Of a stretch of 12,951 nt of DNA, positions 4,600 through 12,120 are shown piece after piece. Position 1 is the stretch's first letter; each line of letters starts with the position of its first letter. Made by a program: the position numbers and the translations under genes. Source of the DNA: JBEKCP01 sp050014815 (lineage in GTDB: Bacteria; Planctomycetota; Planctomycetia; Pirellulales; Thermoguttaceae); the NCBI GenBank assembly GCA_050014815.1, contig JBEKCP010000265.1, positions 1-12,951 on the forward strand. Reading direction: 5' to 3'. The notes beneath the pieces were generated by a model that was given only the letters and a program-made list of their open reading frames with translations, was not told the DNA's origin and did not search any database.

Positions 4600-7050
4600 T
4601 TACCAGTGCGGCCACAGCATCTTCCAATACGCCTGATCGGCCTGAAAGATGTCGATCGGGTCCTTGGACAAGTCGAAGGATGCAGGCACGATGCCGTATC
4701 GCTTCATCTCGCGGATGTATTGGCGGTTGGGCTTGAAGCCGGCGGTGGCGTAGCGGGGCGTGGCGTCCAGCTCGGCCTTGCCCTGCTCGATGGCCGCCAG
4801 CAAGCGTTGGTAGTCGGGGTCCCCGGTGTCGGCGAACACCGGGCCGCAGCTTCCGAAGCCGCCCGCCGTTCTCGCCAACGGCCCCAGCACCAGCGGCGAC
4901 ATTGCCGGCCGCGTGAAGTTCAACAGGATGTTGGTGCCGTAGCGGGCAACCGGATCGTTTTCCACGACCACGCGCTCATGGCCGCCACGGGCCTTGTCGG
5001 GTTGGAAGGGGATTGGCCGGGCCCCCTCGCCTGAAGCGCCGGCCAGCGCGTGACACTGTCCGCAACGCCGCTTGAGTGGTTCTTGCCCCTCCTTGAAGAC
5101 TCGCGCAGCCGCCCTCGCTGCCGTCTCCTGGTCGGCGGCGTTTCGCAGGCCGGCGTAGCTGCCCGCGTACGGCGCCCCGCTCTCGATCCACAGCCACACC
5201 GTCCGCCACTCCTGCGGCGCGACCTTCACCTCGTAGTGACTTGCGTCGAGCTTCTTCAACAGCGGGCTGGCCGAGCTGCCGATGGTCCGCGGCGGGTGGT
5301 TGCCCAGCCCGTTGCGGCCGTCGGCCACCTGCCGGTGGGCGAACAGGCTGAAGAAGGCGTGCGACCATGTGGGACCAAGATCGCCGGTGAGGACTACGTT
5401 GCCGTCACGCCGCTGGTAGCTGTGGCATTCTACGCAGTGCCGGTCGAGGATCGGCTGGATGTCGCGCGGGAAGTCCAGCACGTCGGGCAATCCGGCGAGC
5501 GGCTCGATGCGGCTGGCCGGGCGGCGCAACGCTTGCAGCCCGGCAAGGTGCCCCTGCTCAGGCGTCCGCGTCCGCGGCTCGTGACATCCCGCGCAGCCGG
5601 CCACCTCACCCGGCATCACCGTCGTGAAACTGTGCATTCGTTTGACCGACAGGTCCTTCTCGTCGAGGGCGACGAAGAACACCGGTCGGCCGGCCGGCAC
5701 GTCGAAACAGGCGGAGCCGTCCTCTTCGACGGGCACGGTGCCCAGCACCCGCTCCAGCGTGAATGTGCCCAGCCAGGAGACGAGATCGGGACCGCCGCTG
5801 AAGTTGACCTGCTTGGGCAGGCTTTCCAGCACCAGGAGCTTCTTGATCTCGCCGCGGCGGACGCCTTCCAGGTTGCGGCCGCGATACACGTCGCCCAGCA
5901 CCAGCCGGCCGGTCGTTTTTCGCCAATCGACCCGCCTCGGGATGACCGGCTCGCGGGGCCGGCCGGCGATCGGCCGCGGCTCGCGAATCTCGCCCTCGCC
6001 GGGCCACATGTAGAGCACCTGCTCATTGCCTGATGCGTCCATGAGCACGATTTGCTTGCCCCGGCTCATGAGGAAGCAGTCGGCCGACAGCGGGTAGGGG
6101 TCTTCGATCCGCTGGCCCTTGTGCAACGGGCGGGCCGACCCGCGGTCATCCGGTCCGTTCCGCGGCGATACGACAGTCGCAATTCCCTTGTGGTCTGTGG
6201 CCCCGTGCCCCGGCGAGAACGAAGCCACCACGTCGCGGCTGCCGGGGATCGGCTTGGCGTCGATCATCACCGTGCCCGGGTGCATGTTGCCGAAAAAGAC
6301 CGTCTGCGCGGCGCCGTCGGGGTTCATCGCCCACAGGTGATGGAACTCGACCTGGCTGCGATCGACGTATTCCCAGCGCGTGTAGAGGATGCGGCCGTCC
6401 GGCAGGACCCACGGGGTGTTGTCGTGCTCGCCGCTGTAGGAGAGGCGGCGGATGTTCTCTCCGTCGGCGTCACAGCGATAGAGCACGCCCACCTGCGTCA
6501 TCCAGCAATTCACCCAGCAGCGGCACCGGGTGGAGACGAACACGATGCCGCCGTCGGGCAGGTAGGCCGGCTCGTAGTCGTCGAACTCGCCCGAGGTGAT
6601 CTGCCGCAGGCCGGCGCCGTCGGTGTTGATCTCGTAGAGGTTGTAATAGTCGGTGCCCGGTTTACGATAAGAGAAGAGTATCTTGTGGCCGTCGTAGTGG
6701 AGCTGCGGGTTGCGGATCGAGCCGCCGGGGGCGCTGTACACGTCGCGGACCTCGCCGCTGCGGACGTTCACCTTCAAGAGCTTGCCGACATCGGGCTTGC
6801 CGTTGCCGGCGTAGGCCTTGCGGTGCTCGTCGTCGCAGTAGTAGCCGATGTTGGCGTACCAGTGCGGATCGTTGTAGCCCAGGCGGACGACGAACACGAT
6901 TTCGTCAATGCCGTTCAGGGCGGCCGGCCGGGGCTGCGCGCGGTCCGACTCCGGCGACTTCGCCTCCAGGTTCGCCGCCGAGGCCCCGGCAACACCGGCA
7001 ACGACTATTCCCAGCACGACGACCAAGAGCAATTGCTTCTTCACGACCAC
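4600..7050 (-). CDS. HzsA-related protein: beta-propeller plus tri-haem cytochrome c domain
   Basis: This protein of about 816 residues resembles the alpha subunit of anammox hydrazine synthase and the broader HzsA-related family of planctomycetes. No HzsB or HzsC partner is visible, so hydrazine synthesis is not implied. A signal peptide (KKQLLLVVVLGIVVAGVAGASA) exports it. Propeller-like repeats follow (IDEIVFVVRLGYNDPHW; YLPDGGIVFVSTRCRCWVNCW; VLPDGRILYTRWEYVDRS). The C-terminal half holds three CXXCH haem-attachment motifs: CAGCH (486-490), CVECH (539-543) and CGQCH (663-667). The HzsA-like tail includes FTRPAMSPLVLGPLA and a YWKMLWPHW end. The frame is open to a TTG at 7128, but GTG 7050 (or GTG 7044) fits better, with GAGGG just upstream of the signal peptide. 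It lies 112 nt downstream of the GH27 gene on the same strand and is probably cotranscribed. The electron donor or substrate is unknown. Confidence 0.85.
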   Translation of the reverse strand: MVVKKQLLLVVVLGIVVAGVAGASAANLEAKSPESDRAQPRPAALNGIDEIVFVVRLGYNDPHWYANIGYYCDDEHRKAYAGNGKPDVGKLLKVNVRSGEVRDVYSAPGGSIRNPQLHYDGHKILFSYRKPGTDYYNLYEINTDGAGLRQITSGEFDDYEPAYLPDGGIVFVSTRCRCWVNCWMTQVGVLYRCDADGENIRRLSYSGEHDNTPWVLPDGRILYTRWEYVDRSQVEFHHLWAMNPDGAAQTVFFGNMHPGTVMIDAKPIPGSRDVVASFSPGHGATDHKGIATVVSPRNGPDDRGSARPLHKGQRIEDPYPLSADCFLMSRGKQIVLMDASGNEQVLYMWPGEGEIREPRPIAGRPREPVIPRRVDWRKTTGRLVLGDVYRGRNLEGVRRGEIKKLLVLESLPKQVNFSGGPDLVSWLGTFTLERVLGTVPVEEDGSACFDVPAGRPVFFVALDEKDLSVKRMHSFTTVMPGEVAGCAGCHEPRTRTPEQGHLAGLQALRRPASRIEPLAGLPDVLDFPRDIQPILDRHCVECHSYQRRDGNVVLTGDLGPTWSHAFFSLFAHRQVADGRNGLGNHPPRTIGSSASPLLKKLDASHYEVKVAPQEWRTVWLWIESGAPYAGSYAGLRNAADQETAARAAARVFKEGQEPLKRRCGQCHALAGASGEGARPIPFQPDKARGGHERVVVENDPVARYGTNILLNFTRPAMSPLVLGPLARTAGGFGSCGPVFADTGDPDYQRLLAAIEQGKAELDATPRYATAGFKPNRQYIREMKRYGIVPASFDLSKDPIDIFQADQAYWKMLWPHW

Positions 7051-7146
7051 ATCATCCCTCACACAACGGGTTTCAGGGTTCATCCAGCCGCACACGGCGC
7101 GCCAGTGGACCGGCAGTTCGTAGTGCAATTCGTTGACCCTTTATCC

Positions 7147-7160
7147 TTCCGCCCTCCGCC
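7147..7160. repeat. GC-rich heptamer repeat after the GH27 stop codon
   Basis: TTCCGCC (7147-7153) and CTCCGCC (7154-7160) are consecutive 7-nt units. On the minus strand they read AGGGCGG-type units immediately after the GH27 stop. The same unit pair occurs at 10836-10856, so this is a dispersed short tandem repeat. Confidence 0.6.
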
Positions 7161-7162
7161 TT

Positions 7163-9583
7163 CTATTGGCTTCCGACGCCGTGAACGCGGGTGCTGATGC
7201 CGTAGAGGTTCCGCGAGGCGGTGATGAAGAGCGTCCGGGCGTCCTTTCCCCCAAAACAGACATTGGCCGTCCAGGGCTCGGGCACGTCGATCTGCTCGAT
7301 CTGCCGGCCGGTGGTGTCGAAGACCGTTACCCCTTTGCCGGTCAGGTAGACGTTGCCCTCGCTGTCGATCGTCATCCCGTCGGAGCCGAGGCCGCAGAAG
7401 AACTGCTTGTCGGCGAGCGTCCCGGCGGGCTCGATCCGGTACTGGTACGTCCGGCCGCCGCCGATGTCGGAGACGTAGAGCCGCTTGCCGTCCGGGGCGC
7501 CGATGATCCCGTTGGGCTGCTTCATGTCGGCGATGACGCGGACGAGGGCCTTGCCGCCGGGGGCGAGGTAGTAGACCGCCTCGGCCTCCTGCTCCTTCGG
7601 CCCGCGCTTCCAGTAGGGACGCGCGTAGAACGGGTCGGTGAGATAGAGGCCGCCGTCCGGGCGGATCCAGACGTCGTTGGGCCCGTTGAGCAGCTTGCCC
7701 TGGTAGTCCTTTACGACGACGGTATGGTTGCCGGCCGGGTCGATCCGCCAGAGCTCGTTCTTCTCGTCGGCGCAGGCCCAGAGGTTGCCCCGGGCGTCGA
7801 AGCACAGGCCGTTGGAGCGGCCGCATGGCTGGAGAAAGGTCGAGAGCTTGCCGTCGGTGCTCCATTTGAGGATGCGGTCGTTGGGCTGGTCGGTGAAGAA
7901 GACGTTGCCGCGGGCGTCGGCGGCCGGTCCCTCGGTGAACTTGAAGCCGCCGGCGAGCTTTTCAAGCTTCGCGCCCGGCGCGAGGATGGCGCCGGCGGAC
8001 GGGGCGGGAGGATCTGCCGACCGGACCTGTGTAAGCCGCAGCATCGCCACGCCGTGCCGGGAAACCTCGATCTCCAGGCGCCCCTCCGCTTCGCCCAGGT
8101 CCTTCTGCCGCCACAGGTCGCGGAGCCGCTGCCTGTAGGGGACCAGGCTCAGTTCAGCCCAGGTAAGCGACATCTTCACCGGCGTCTCTTGGAGGTTGAA
8201 CAGTCCGACCGCCAACGAGCCGTCTTCGAGGTCCTTGGCGAGGACCAGTTCCGCGGGGGTTTGGCGGACGATGCGGGCCTGCCGGCCCAACGCGTCCTGG
8301 TCCACTTCGATGACCTCATGGTTGCACAGCACGTTGAGCGTGAACGGATCGAGCTTGGCCATGTCGCCGCCGAAGATCAGCGGAGCGGCCATCAAGCACC
8401 ACATCGACATGTAAGCGTACTGCTCGTCGGGCGTGAGCGTGGTCCGGCGGCCCTCGCCCATCCGGTGCGCGTCGCCGACCCAGCCGATAAGAATGTAATC
8501 GGGGTCGTTCCACGCGCCGGGGTGGGCATTTTGCCAGTGTTGGGCGTTGCTCCGGCCGATGCCGTAGAAGCCGGGCAGGGCCTTGCCGCGCTCCAGGCCG
8601 AGATCGCCGGTAGTCCGCCAGCAGTGGCCCACCTCGCCCCCCCAGGTCCAGACGTTGCCCATGCCGTACTGGCAGAGGTTGAAGACGAGGTCGCGGTCGA
8701 GTTTCTGGAGTTCGTCCCACATGAGTTTGTAGGGCCGCTTGAAATGTTCGAGCGACTTTCCGCCCGCCACGGCCCCGTAGCTACACCAGTCGTACTTGAG
8801 GAAGTCGAATCCCCACTGGGCGAAGGTTTGGGCATCCTGGGCCTCGTGGCCGAAGGCGCCTTCATAGTTGCCGCAGGTGGTCTTGCCGGGCGAGGTGTAG
8901 ATGCCCGCCTTCAGCCCCTTGGCGTGGATGTAGTCGCAGAGGGCCTTCATGTCGGGGAAGCGGCGGTTGGTGCGGATGCGGCCGTCGGGGCCGCGCCTCG
9001 GGCCGCCGATCACCGGCTCCTTCGAATTGACCTTTACCGCCCAGCAGTCGTCGATGTTGACGTACTGGTAGCCGTAGTCGGCCATGCCGGAGGCGATCAA
9101 CTGGTCGGCCGCCTCGCGCATCAGCTTGTCGCTGACGCGGTCATAGTGGATGTACCAACTGTTCCAGCCCATCGGCGGCGTCAGGGCCAGCCCCTTGCCG
9201 ACCACGATCGAGAGGTCGCGTTTCGACTCGCCGTGGAGGCTGGCTGCCGTCAGCGTCACTCGGTACGTGCCCGGCGTCTTCACGCGGCCGCTGAGGATGC
9301 CGCCGGCCGGATCGAGGGTCAGGCCGTCGGGCAGTCCCTCGGCGGCGAAGGTCATCGGCCGCCGACCGGTGGCCGGGATGCGGTACAAGAGCGGCGAGCC
9401 CGCTCGCACGCCGTAGACCTTCGGTCCGAGGATTCGCGGCTCCCACGGGGCCGGGGGCGTGAGCAGAGGAGGACCGACGGAGTGCACGTCGTTGATGAGC
9501 GCTTCGCTGGGTCCCGCCCCGCGCAACGGGAGCGAAATGATCAACGCAATGAGGATCGCCGATAAGATAATCTGCCGATTCAT
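7163..9583 (-). CDS. Secreted alpha-galactosidase (GH27) fused to an SMP-30/gluconolactonase domain
   Basis: This 806-residue protein has a signal peptide (1-23), a putative Ig-like domain (about 47-128, with GLPDGLTLDPAGGILSG), a GH27 (beta/alpha)8 barrel (about 135-430), a beta-sandwich (about 440-522), and a six-bladed SMP-30 propeller (about 541-800). GH27 hallmarks are PPMGWNSW, YVNIDDCW, KYDWC with nucleophile D265, CWRTTGDL with likely acid/base D327, GAWNDPD and APLIFGGD. In the C-terminal domain FTEGPA (E551), LLNGPNDVW (N636) and SDGMTID (D735) fit the divalent-metal ligands of gluconolactonases. The first part should release galactose from alpha-galactosides in the periplasm; the second may open a sugar lactone. 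The start has AGGAGG 6 nt upstream. It is probably first in a unit with the HzsA-related gene; a weak -10-like TACAAT lies at 9625-9620. The two halves are usually separate proteins. Confidence 0.92.
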   Translation of the reverse strand: MNRQIILSAILIALIISLPLRGAGPSEALINDVHSVGPPLLTPPAPWEPRILGPKVYGVRAGSPLLYRIPATGRRPMTFAAEGLPDGLTLDPAGGILSGRVKTPGTYRVTLTAASLHGESKRDLSIVVGKGLALTPPMGWNSWYIHYDRVSDKLMREAADQLIASGMADYGYQYVNIDDCWAVKVNSKEPVIGGPRRGPDGRIRTNRRFPDMKALCDYIHAKGLKAGIYTSPGKTTCGNYEGAFGHEAQDAQTFAQWGFDFLKYDWCSYGAVAGGKSLEHFKRPYKLMWDELQKLDRDLVFNLCQYGMGNVWTWGGEVGHCWRTTGDLGLERGKALPGFYGIGRSNAQHWQNAHPGAWNDPDYILIGWVGDAHRMGEGRRTTLTPDEQYAYMSMWCLMAAPLIFGGDMAKLDPFTLNVLCNHEVIEVDQDALGRQARIVRQTPAELVLAKDLEDGSLAVGLFNLQETPVKMSLTWAELSLVPYRQRLRDLWRQKDLGEAEGRLEIEVSRHGVAMLRLTQVRSADPPAPSAGAILAPGAKLEKLAGGFKFTEGPAADARGNVFFTDQPNDRILKWSTDGKLSTFLQPCGRSNGLCFDARGNLWACADEKNELWRIDPAGNHTVVVKDYQGKLLNGPNDVWIRPDGGLYLTDPFYARPYWKRGPKEQEAEAVYYLAPGGKALVRVIADMKQPNGIIGAPDGKRLYVSDIGGGRTYQYRIEPAGTLADKQFFCGLGSDGMTIDSEGNVYLTGKGVTVFDTTGRQIEQIDVPEPWTANVCFGGKDARTLFITASRNLYGISTRVHGVGSQ

Positions 9584-9651
9584 ACCTTACCTCCTGCCGT
9601 GACTCCCGTAGACTCGGGTATTGTAGTGTAAGTTGGTCCTGGACGGTTCTT

Positions 9652-9770
9652 CATTTTGCATTTTGCATTATACATTTTGCATTTTGACTTTCCGCACGCG
9701 TTCGGGAGCACAACGTAGAAGTAAAAATGCAAAATGCAAAATGCAAAATGTAAAATGTAAAATGCAAAAG
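9652..9770. repeat. Inverted arrays of the heptamer CATTTTG / CAAAATG
   Basis: Left array 9652-9686 has five 7-nt units (CATTTTG four times, CATTATA once). Right array 9723-9770 has about seven units in the opposite orientation (AAAAATG, CAAAATG three times, TAAAATG twice, then CAAAAG). A non-repeated 36-nt centre (9687-9722) separates them. The arms could form a long AT-rich cruciform or hairpin. The element lies between the GH27 promoter region and the methyltransferase gene. AT content is sharply different from the flanking coding DNA. It resembles the heptanucleotide tandem repeats described in cyanobacteria, but that is an analogy only. Confidence 0.9.
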
Positions 9771-9793
9771 TGCGAAGCGAAGCGGCTCCTTAG

Positions 9794-9827
9794 CCGCGGA
9801 TGTATATCCGCGGATATTCATCCGCGG
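9794..9827. terminator. CCGCGG palindrome directly after the methyltransferase stop (possible terminator)
   Basis: A central perfect palindrome ATCCGCGGAT (9806-9815) is flanked by CCGCGGAT (9794-9801) and ATCCGCGG (9820-9827), making a 34-nt near-palindrome with three CCGCGG sites. It abuts the methyltransferase stop codon (9828-9830). Strong hairpins can form, but there is no T-run, so a terminator role is tentative. It could equally be a dispersed palindromic repeat or a binding site. Confidence 0.5.
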
Positions 9828-10748
<921 letters not shown>

Positions 10749-10791
10749 GGTGTCAATTGTGCCGTCTCGAGGCGACGCCGGCAAGCGGAGA

Positions 10792-10897
10792 GGGATTGGG
10801 GATTAGGGATTGGGGATTAGGGATTAGATTGGAGAAAGGCGGAGGGCGGAAGGCGGAAGCACGCCAGTCCAATCCCCAATCCCCAATCCCTAGTCCC
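10792..10897. repeat. Inverted arrays of the heptamer GGGATT(A/G), with GC-rich heptamers inside
   Basis: Left array 10792-10832 has five units of GGGATTG/GGGATTA plus a partial one. Right array 10870-10897 has CAATCCC three times and TAGTCCC, the inverse orientation. Between them AAGGCGG, AGGGCGG and AAGGCGG run in the same 7-nt register (10836-10856), and TTCCGCC follows the right array (10898-10904). The block occupies the gap between the divergent methyltransferase and barrel genes. With 9652-9770 it brackets the methyltransferase gene. I see no clean promoter in the 260-nt gap (10749-11008). Confidence 0.9.
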
Positions 10898-11008
10898 TTC
10901 CGCCTCACTTGCCCTTGACTGACCCAGCGGCCTCGACTACGATCCGCGTCCCGCCGGACGTGGCACGCCGGCATGTTCGAGGAGGCAGCCCGAGCGGGCT
11001 GGCGAGGC

Positions 11009-12016
11009 ATGACGACTTGGCGACACCTTGCGATTGCTTGGATCACCGCCCTGGTGACGGGTGGTGCGGCCGTGCTGGCCGACGGGCCGTACCCGCCGGG
11101 GCCCTATTCGCCTGCACCCTACCCGCCTGGATCCTATCCACCTGGATCCTATCCACCTGGGTCCTATCCGGTCCCGGCCGGCAGCCCGGCGACCGCATCG
11201 ACCACCGGTCCTTGGACGCCGGGGACCGTGTCGCTGGCGCCGGCTGAAGGTGTCGGTCCCTACGGCCCGGCCGTTGTGCCTGACTCCAGAGGGTTCCGGC
11301 CCAACGTCGTCTGCACTCCCCCCGAGCGGCCCGGCCAGTCGGAGTGGTATACTCGCGTCGACTATTTCCATTGGAACGAGCGGTTGGACGGATTCGACTT
11401 CGTCAACGAGTCCGGCGCCTTGTACACGTTGGGCTACGCCCACCGTTACGGACAAGAGCGATTCCGCGTCGAACTCTTCGGCGGAGAAGTACACTACTCC
11501 GGGTACGACCAATACCGCGACGGCTCGCTCGTGCCGCTGGCCGCCCGCACCGACTATCTCGGCTGCAAGGGCGAATACGAGCTCCTTCTGGAGCCCTCCT
11601 GGTGGTCCCAGGGCACGTTCCTGCTGGGGCTGGGCAACCGGTTCTGGGTCCGCGGCATCAGAGACGGAGTGGACGCATCGAACACCCTCAGCCCCGGCTA
11701 CCAGGAAACCTGGTGGACCTTCTATCCTTACGTGGGCGTCGAGACGAGACAGCCCCTTGGAGGCCTCGAGTGGTACACCTCCAGCAAGATCGGCGTGACC
11801 CCCATGGCTTACAACTTTGCCGCGGGCAATTACTTGCCGCTCTTTCCGCGGGCGGGAATGATGGGTCAGGTCGAGTTGGGGGTGCGCGGCCAGCGACTGG
11901 GGATGGCAGGCTACTTCGAGGGGCTTAGCTGGTCGCACTCCGGGGTGGTCGACGGCTACTTGCAGCCCGACTCAAAGATGTACACCATCGGCGGCAAGAT
12001 CAGCTATACGTTCTGA
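11009..12016 (+). CDS. Outer-membrane beta-barrel protein with N-terminal YPPGS repeats
   Basis: This protein of about 335 residues has a signal peptide (MTTWRHLAIAWITALVTGGAAVLA), a Pro-rich stretch with five YPPGS-like units (about 28-53), a linker, and a beta-strand-rich domain from about 112 to the end. Strands alternate aromatic and polar residues (SEWYTRVDYFHW; TDYLGCKGEYELLLEPSWW; WWTFYPYVGVETR) and the protein ends GGKISYTF, with a terminal Phe as in barrel-assembly signals. It is probably a porin-like or structural outer-membrane protein; no substrate can be named. The frame also contains ATG 10973, which would add 12 residues before the signal peptide, so ATG 11009 is preferred. An AGGAGG lies 23 nt upstream of this ATG, with a hairpin in between (see findings). 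It converges on the FHA gene. Confidence 0.75.
   Translation: MTTWRHLAIAWITALVTGGAAVLADGPYPPGPYSPAPYPPGSYPPGSYPPGSYPVPAGSPATASTTGPWTPGTVSLAPAEGVGPYGPAVVPDSRGFRPNVVCTPPERPGQSEWYTRVDYFHWNERLDGFDFVNESGALYTLGYAHRYGQERFRVELFGGEVHYSGYDQYRDGSLVPLAARTDYLGCKGEYELLLEPSWWSQGTFLLGLGNRFWVRGIRDGVDASNTLSPGYQETWWTFYPYVGVETRQPLGGLEWYTSSKIGVTPMAYNFAAGNYLPLFPRAGMMGQVELGVRGQRLGMAGYFEGLSWSHSGVVDGYLQPDSKMYTIGGKISYTF
11090..11164 (+). repeat. Five tandem 15-bp units encoding the YPPGS repeat
   Basis: Units start at 11090, 11105, 11120, 11135 and 11150. The last three differ at only a few positions (TACCCGCCTGGATCC, TATCCACCTGGATCC, TATCCACCTGGGTCC). They encode YPPGP, YSPAP and YPPGS three times. Such in-frame repeats can change copy number by slippage. 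Confidence 0.85.
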
Positions 12017-12021
12017 AGCCG

Positions 12022-12120
12022 CTACTGCAGGGAAAAAGGGGACAGTCCCCATTTGCCGGAACGGCCCGGAGGGTGCTTCGCACAAATGGGGACTGTCCCC
12101 TTTTTCCTCCCTACTGCAGG
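12022..12120. mobile_element. Small inverted-repeat element (MITE/REP-like) with 10-bp flanking direct repeats
   Basis: The sequence CTACTGCAGG occurs at 12022-12031 and again at 12111-12120. Between the copies lies an inverted repeat with 25-bp perfect arms (12031-12055 and 12083-12107) around a 27-nt centre. Each arm also contains its own palindrome, GGGGAC-A-GTCCCC. The right copy of the direct repeat includes the stop codon of the FHA gene. A target-site duplication from insertion of a small non-coding element explains this layout. No transposase is encoded. The insertion interpretation is inferred from structure. Confidence 0.5.
12031..12107. terminator. Bidirectional intrinsic terminator between the convergent barrel and FHA genes
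   Basis: The 25-bp inverted repeat has TTTTT at the 3' side of the stem on both strands (12101-12105 on plus; complement of 12033-12037 on minus). It sits 14 nt after the barrel-gene stop and just after the FHA stop. It can form a very stable hairpin for transcripts arriving from either side. Confidence 0.6.

Noticed and set aside
4600..7050. True hydrazine synthase subunit HzsA
   Set aside because: No HzsB or HzsC genes nearby and a carbohydrate-enzyme context. Similarity to the broader HzsA-related family is enough to explain the sequence.
7051..7128. N-terminal extension of the HzsA-related protein from TTG 7128
   Set aside because: It would put 26 unremarkable residues before a clear signal peptide. 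GTG 7050 or 7044 with GAGGG upstream is more likely.
7133..9565. Plus-strand open frame (810 codons) opposite the GH27 gene
   Set aside because: The minus strand encodes intact GH27 and SMP-30 motifs. The plus frame is an antisense shadow caused by GC-rich codon third positions.
9652..9770. CRISPR array
   Set aside because: Units are 7 nt and contiguous, without spacers, and the two halves are inverted. This is not CRISPR architecture.
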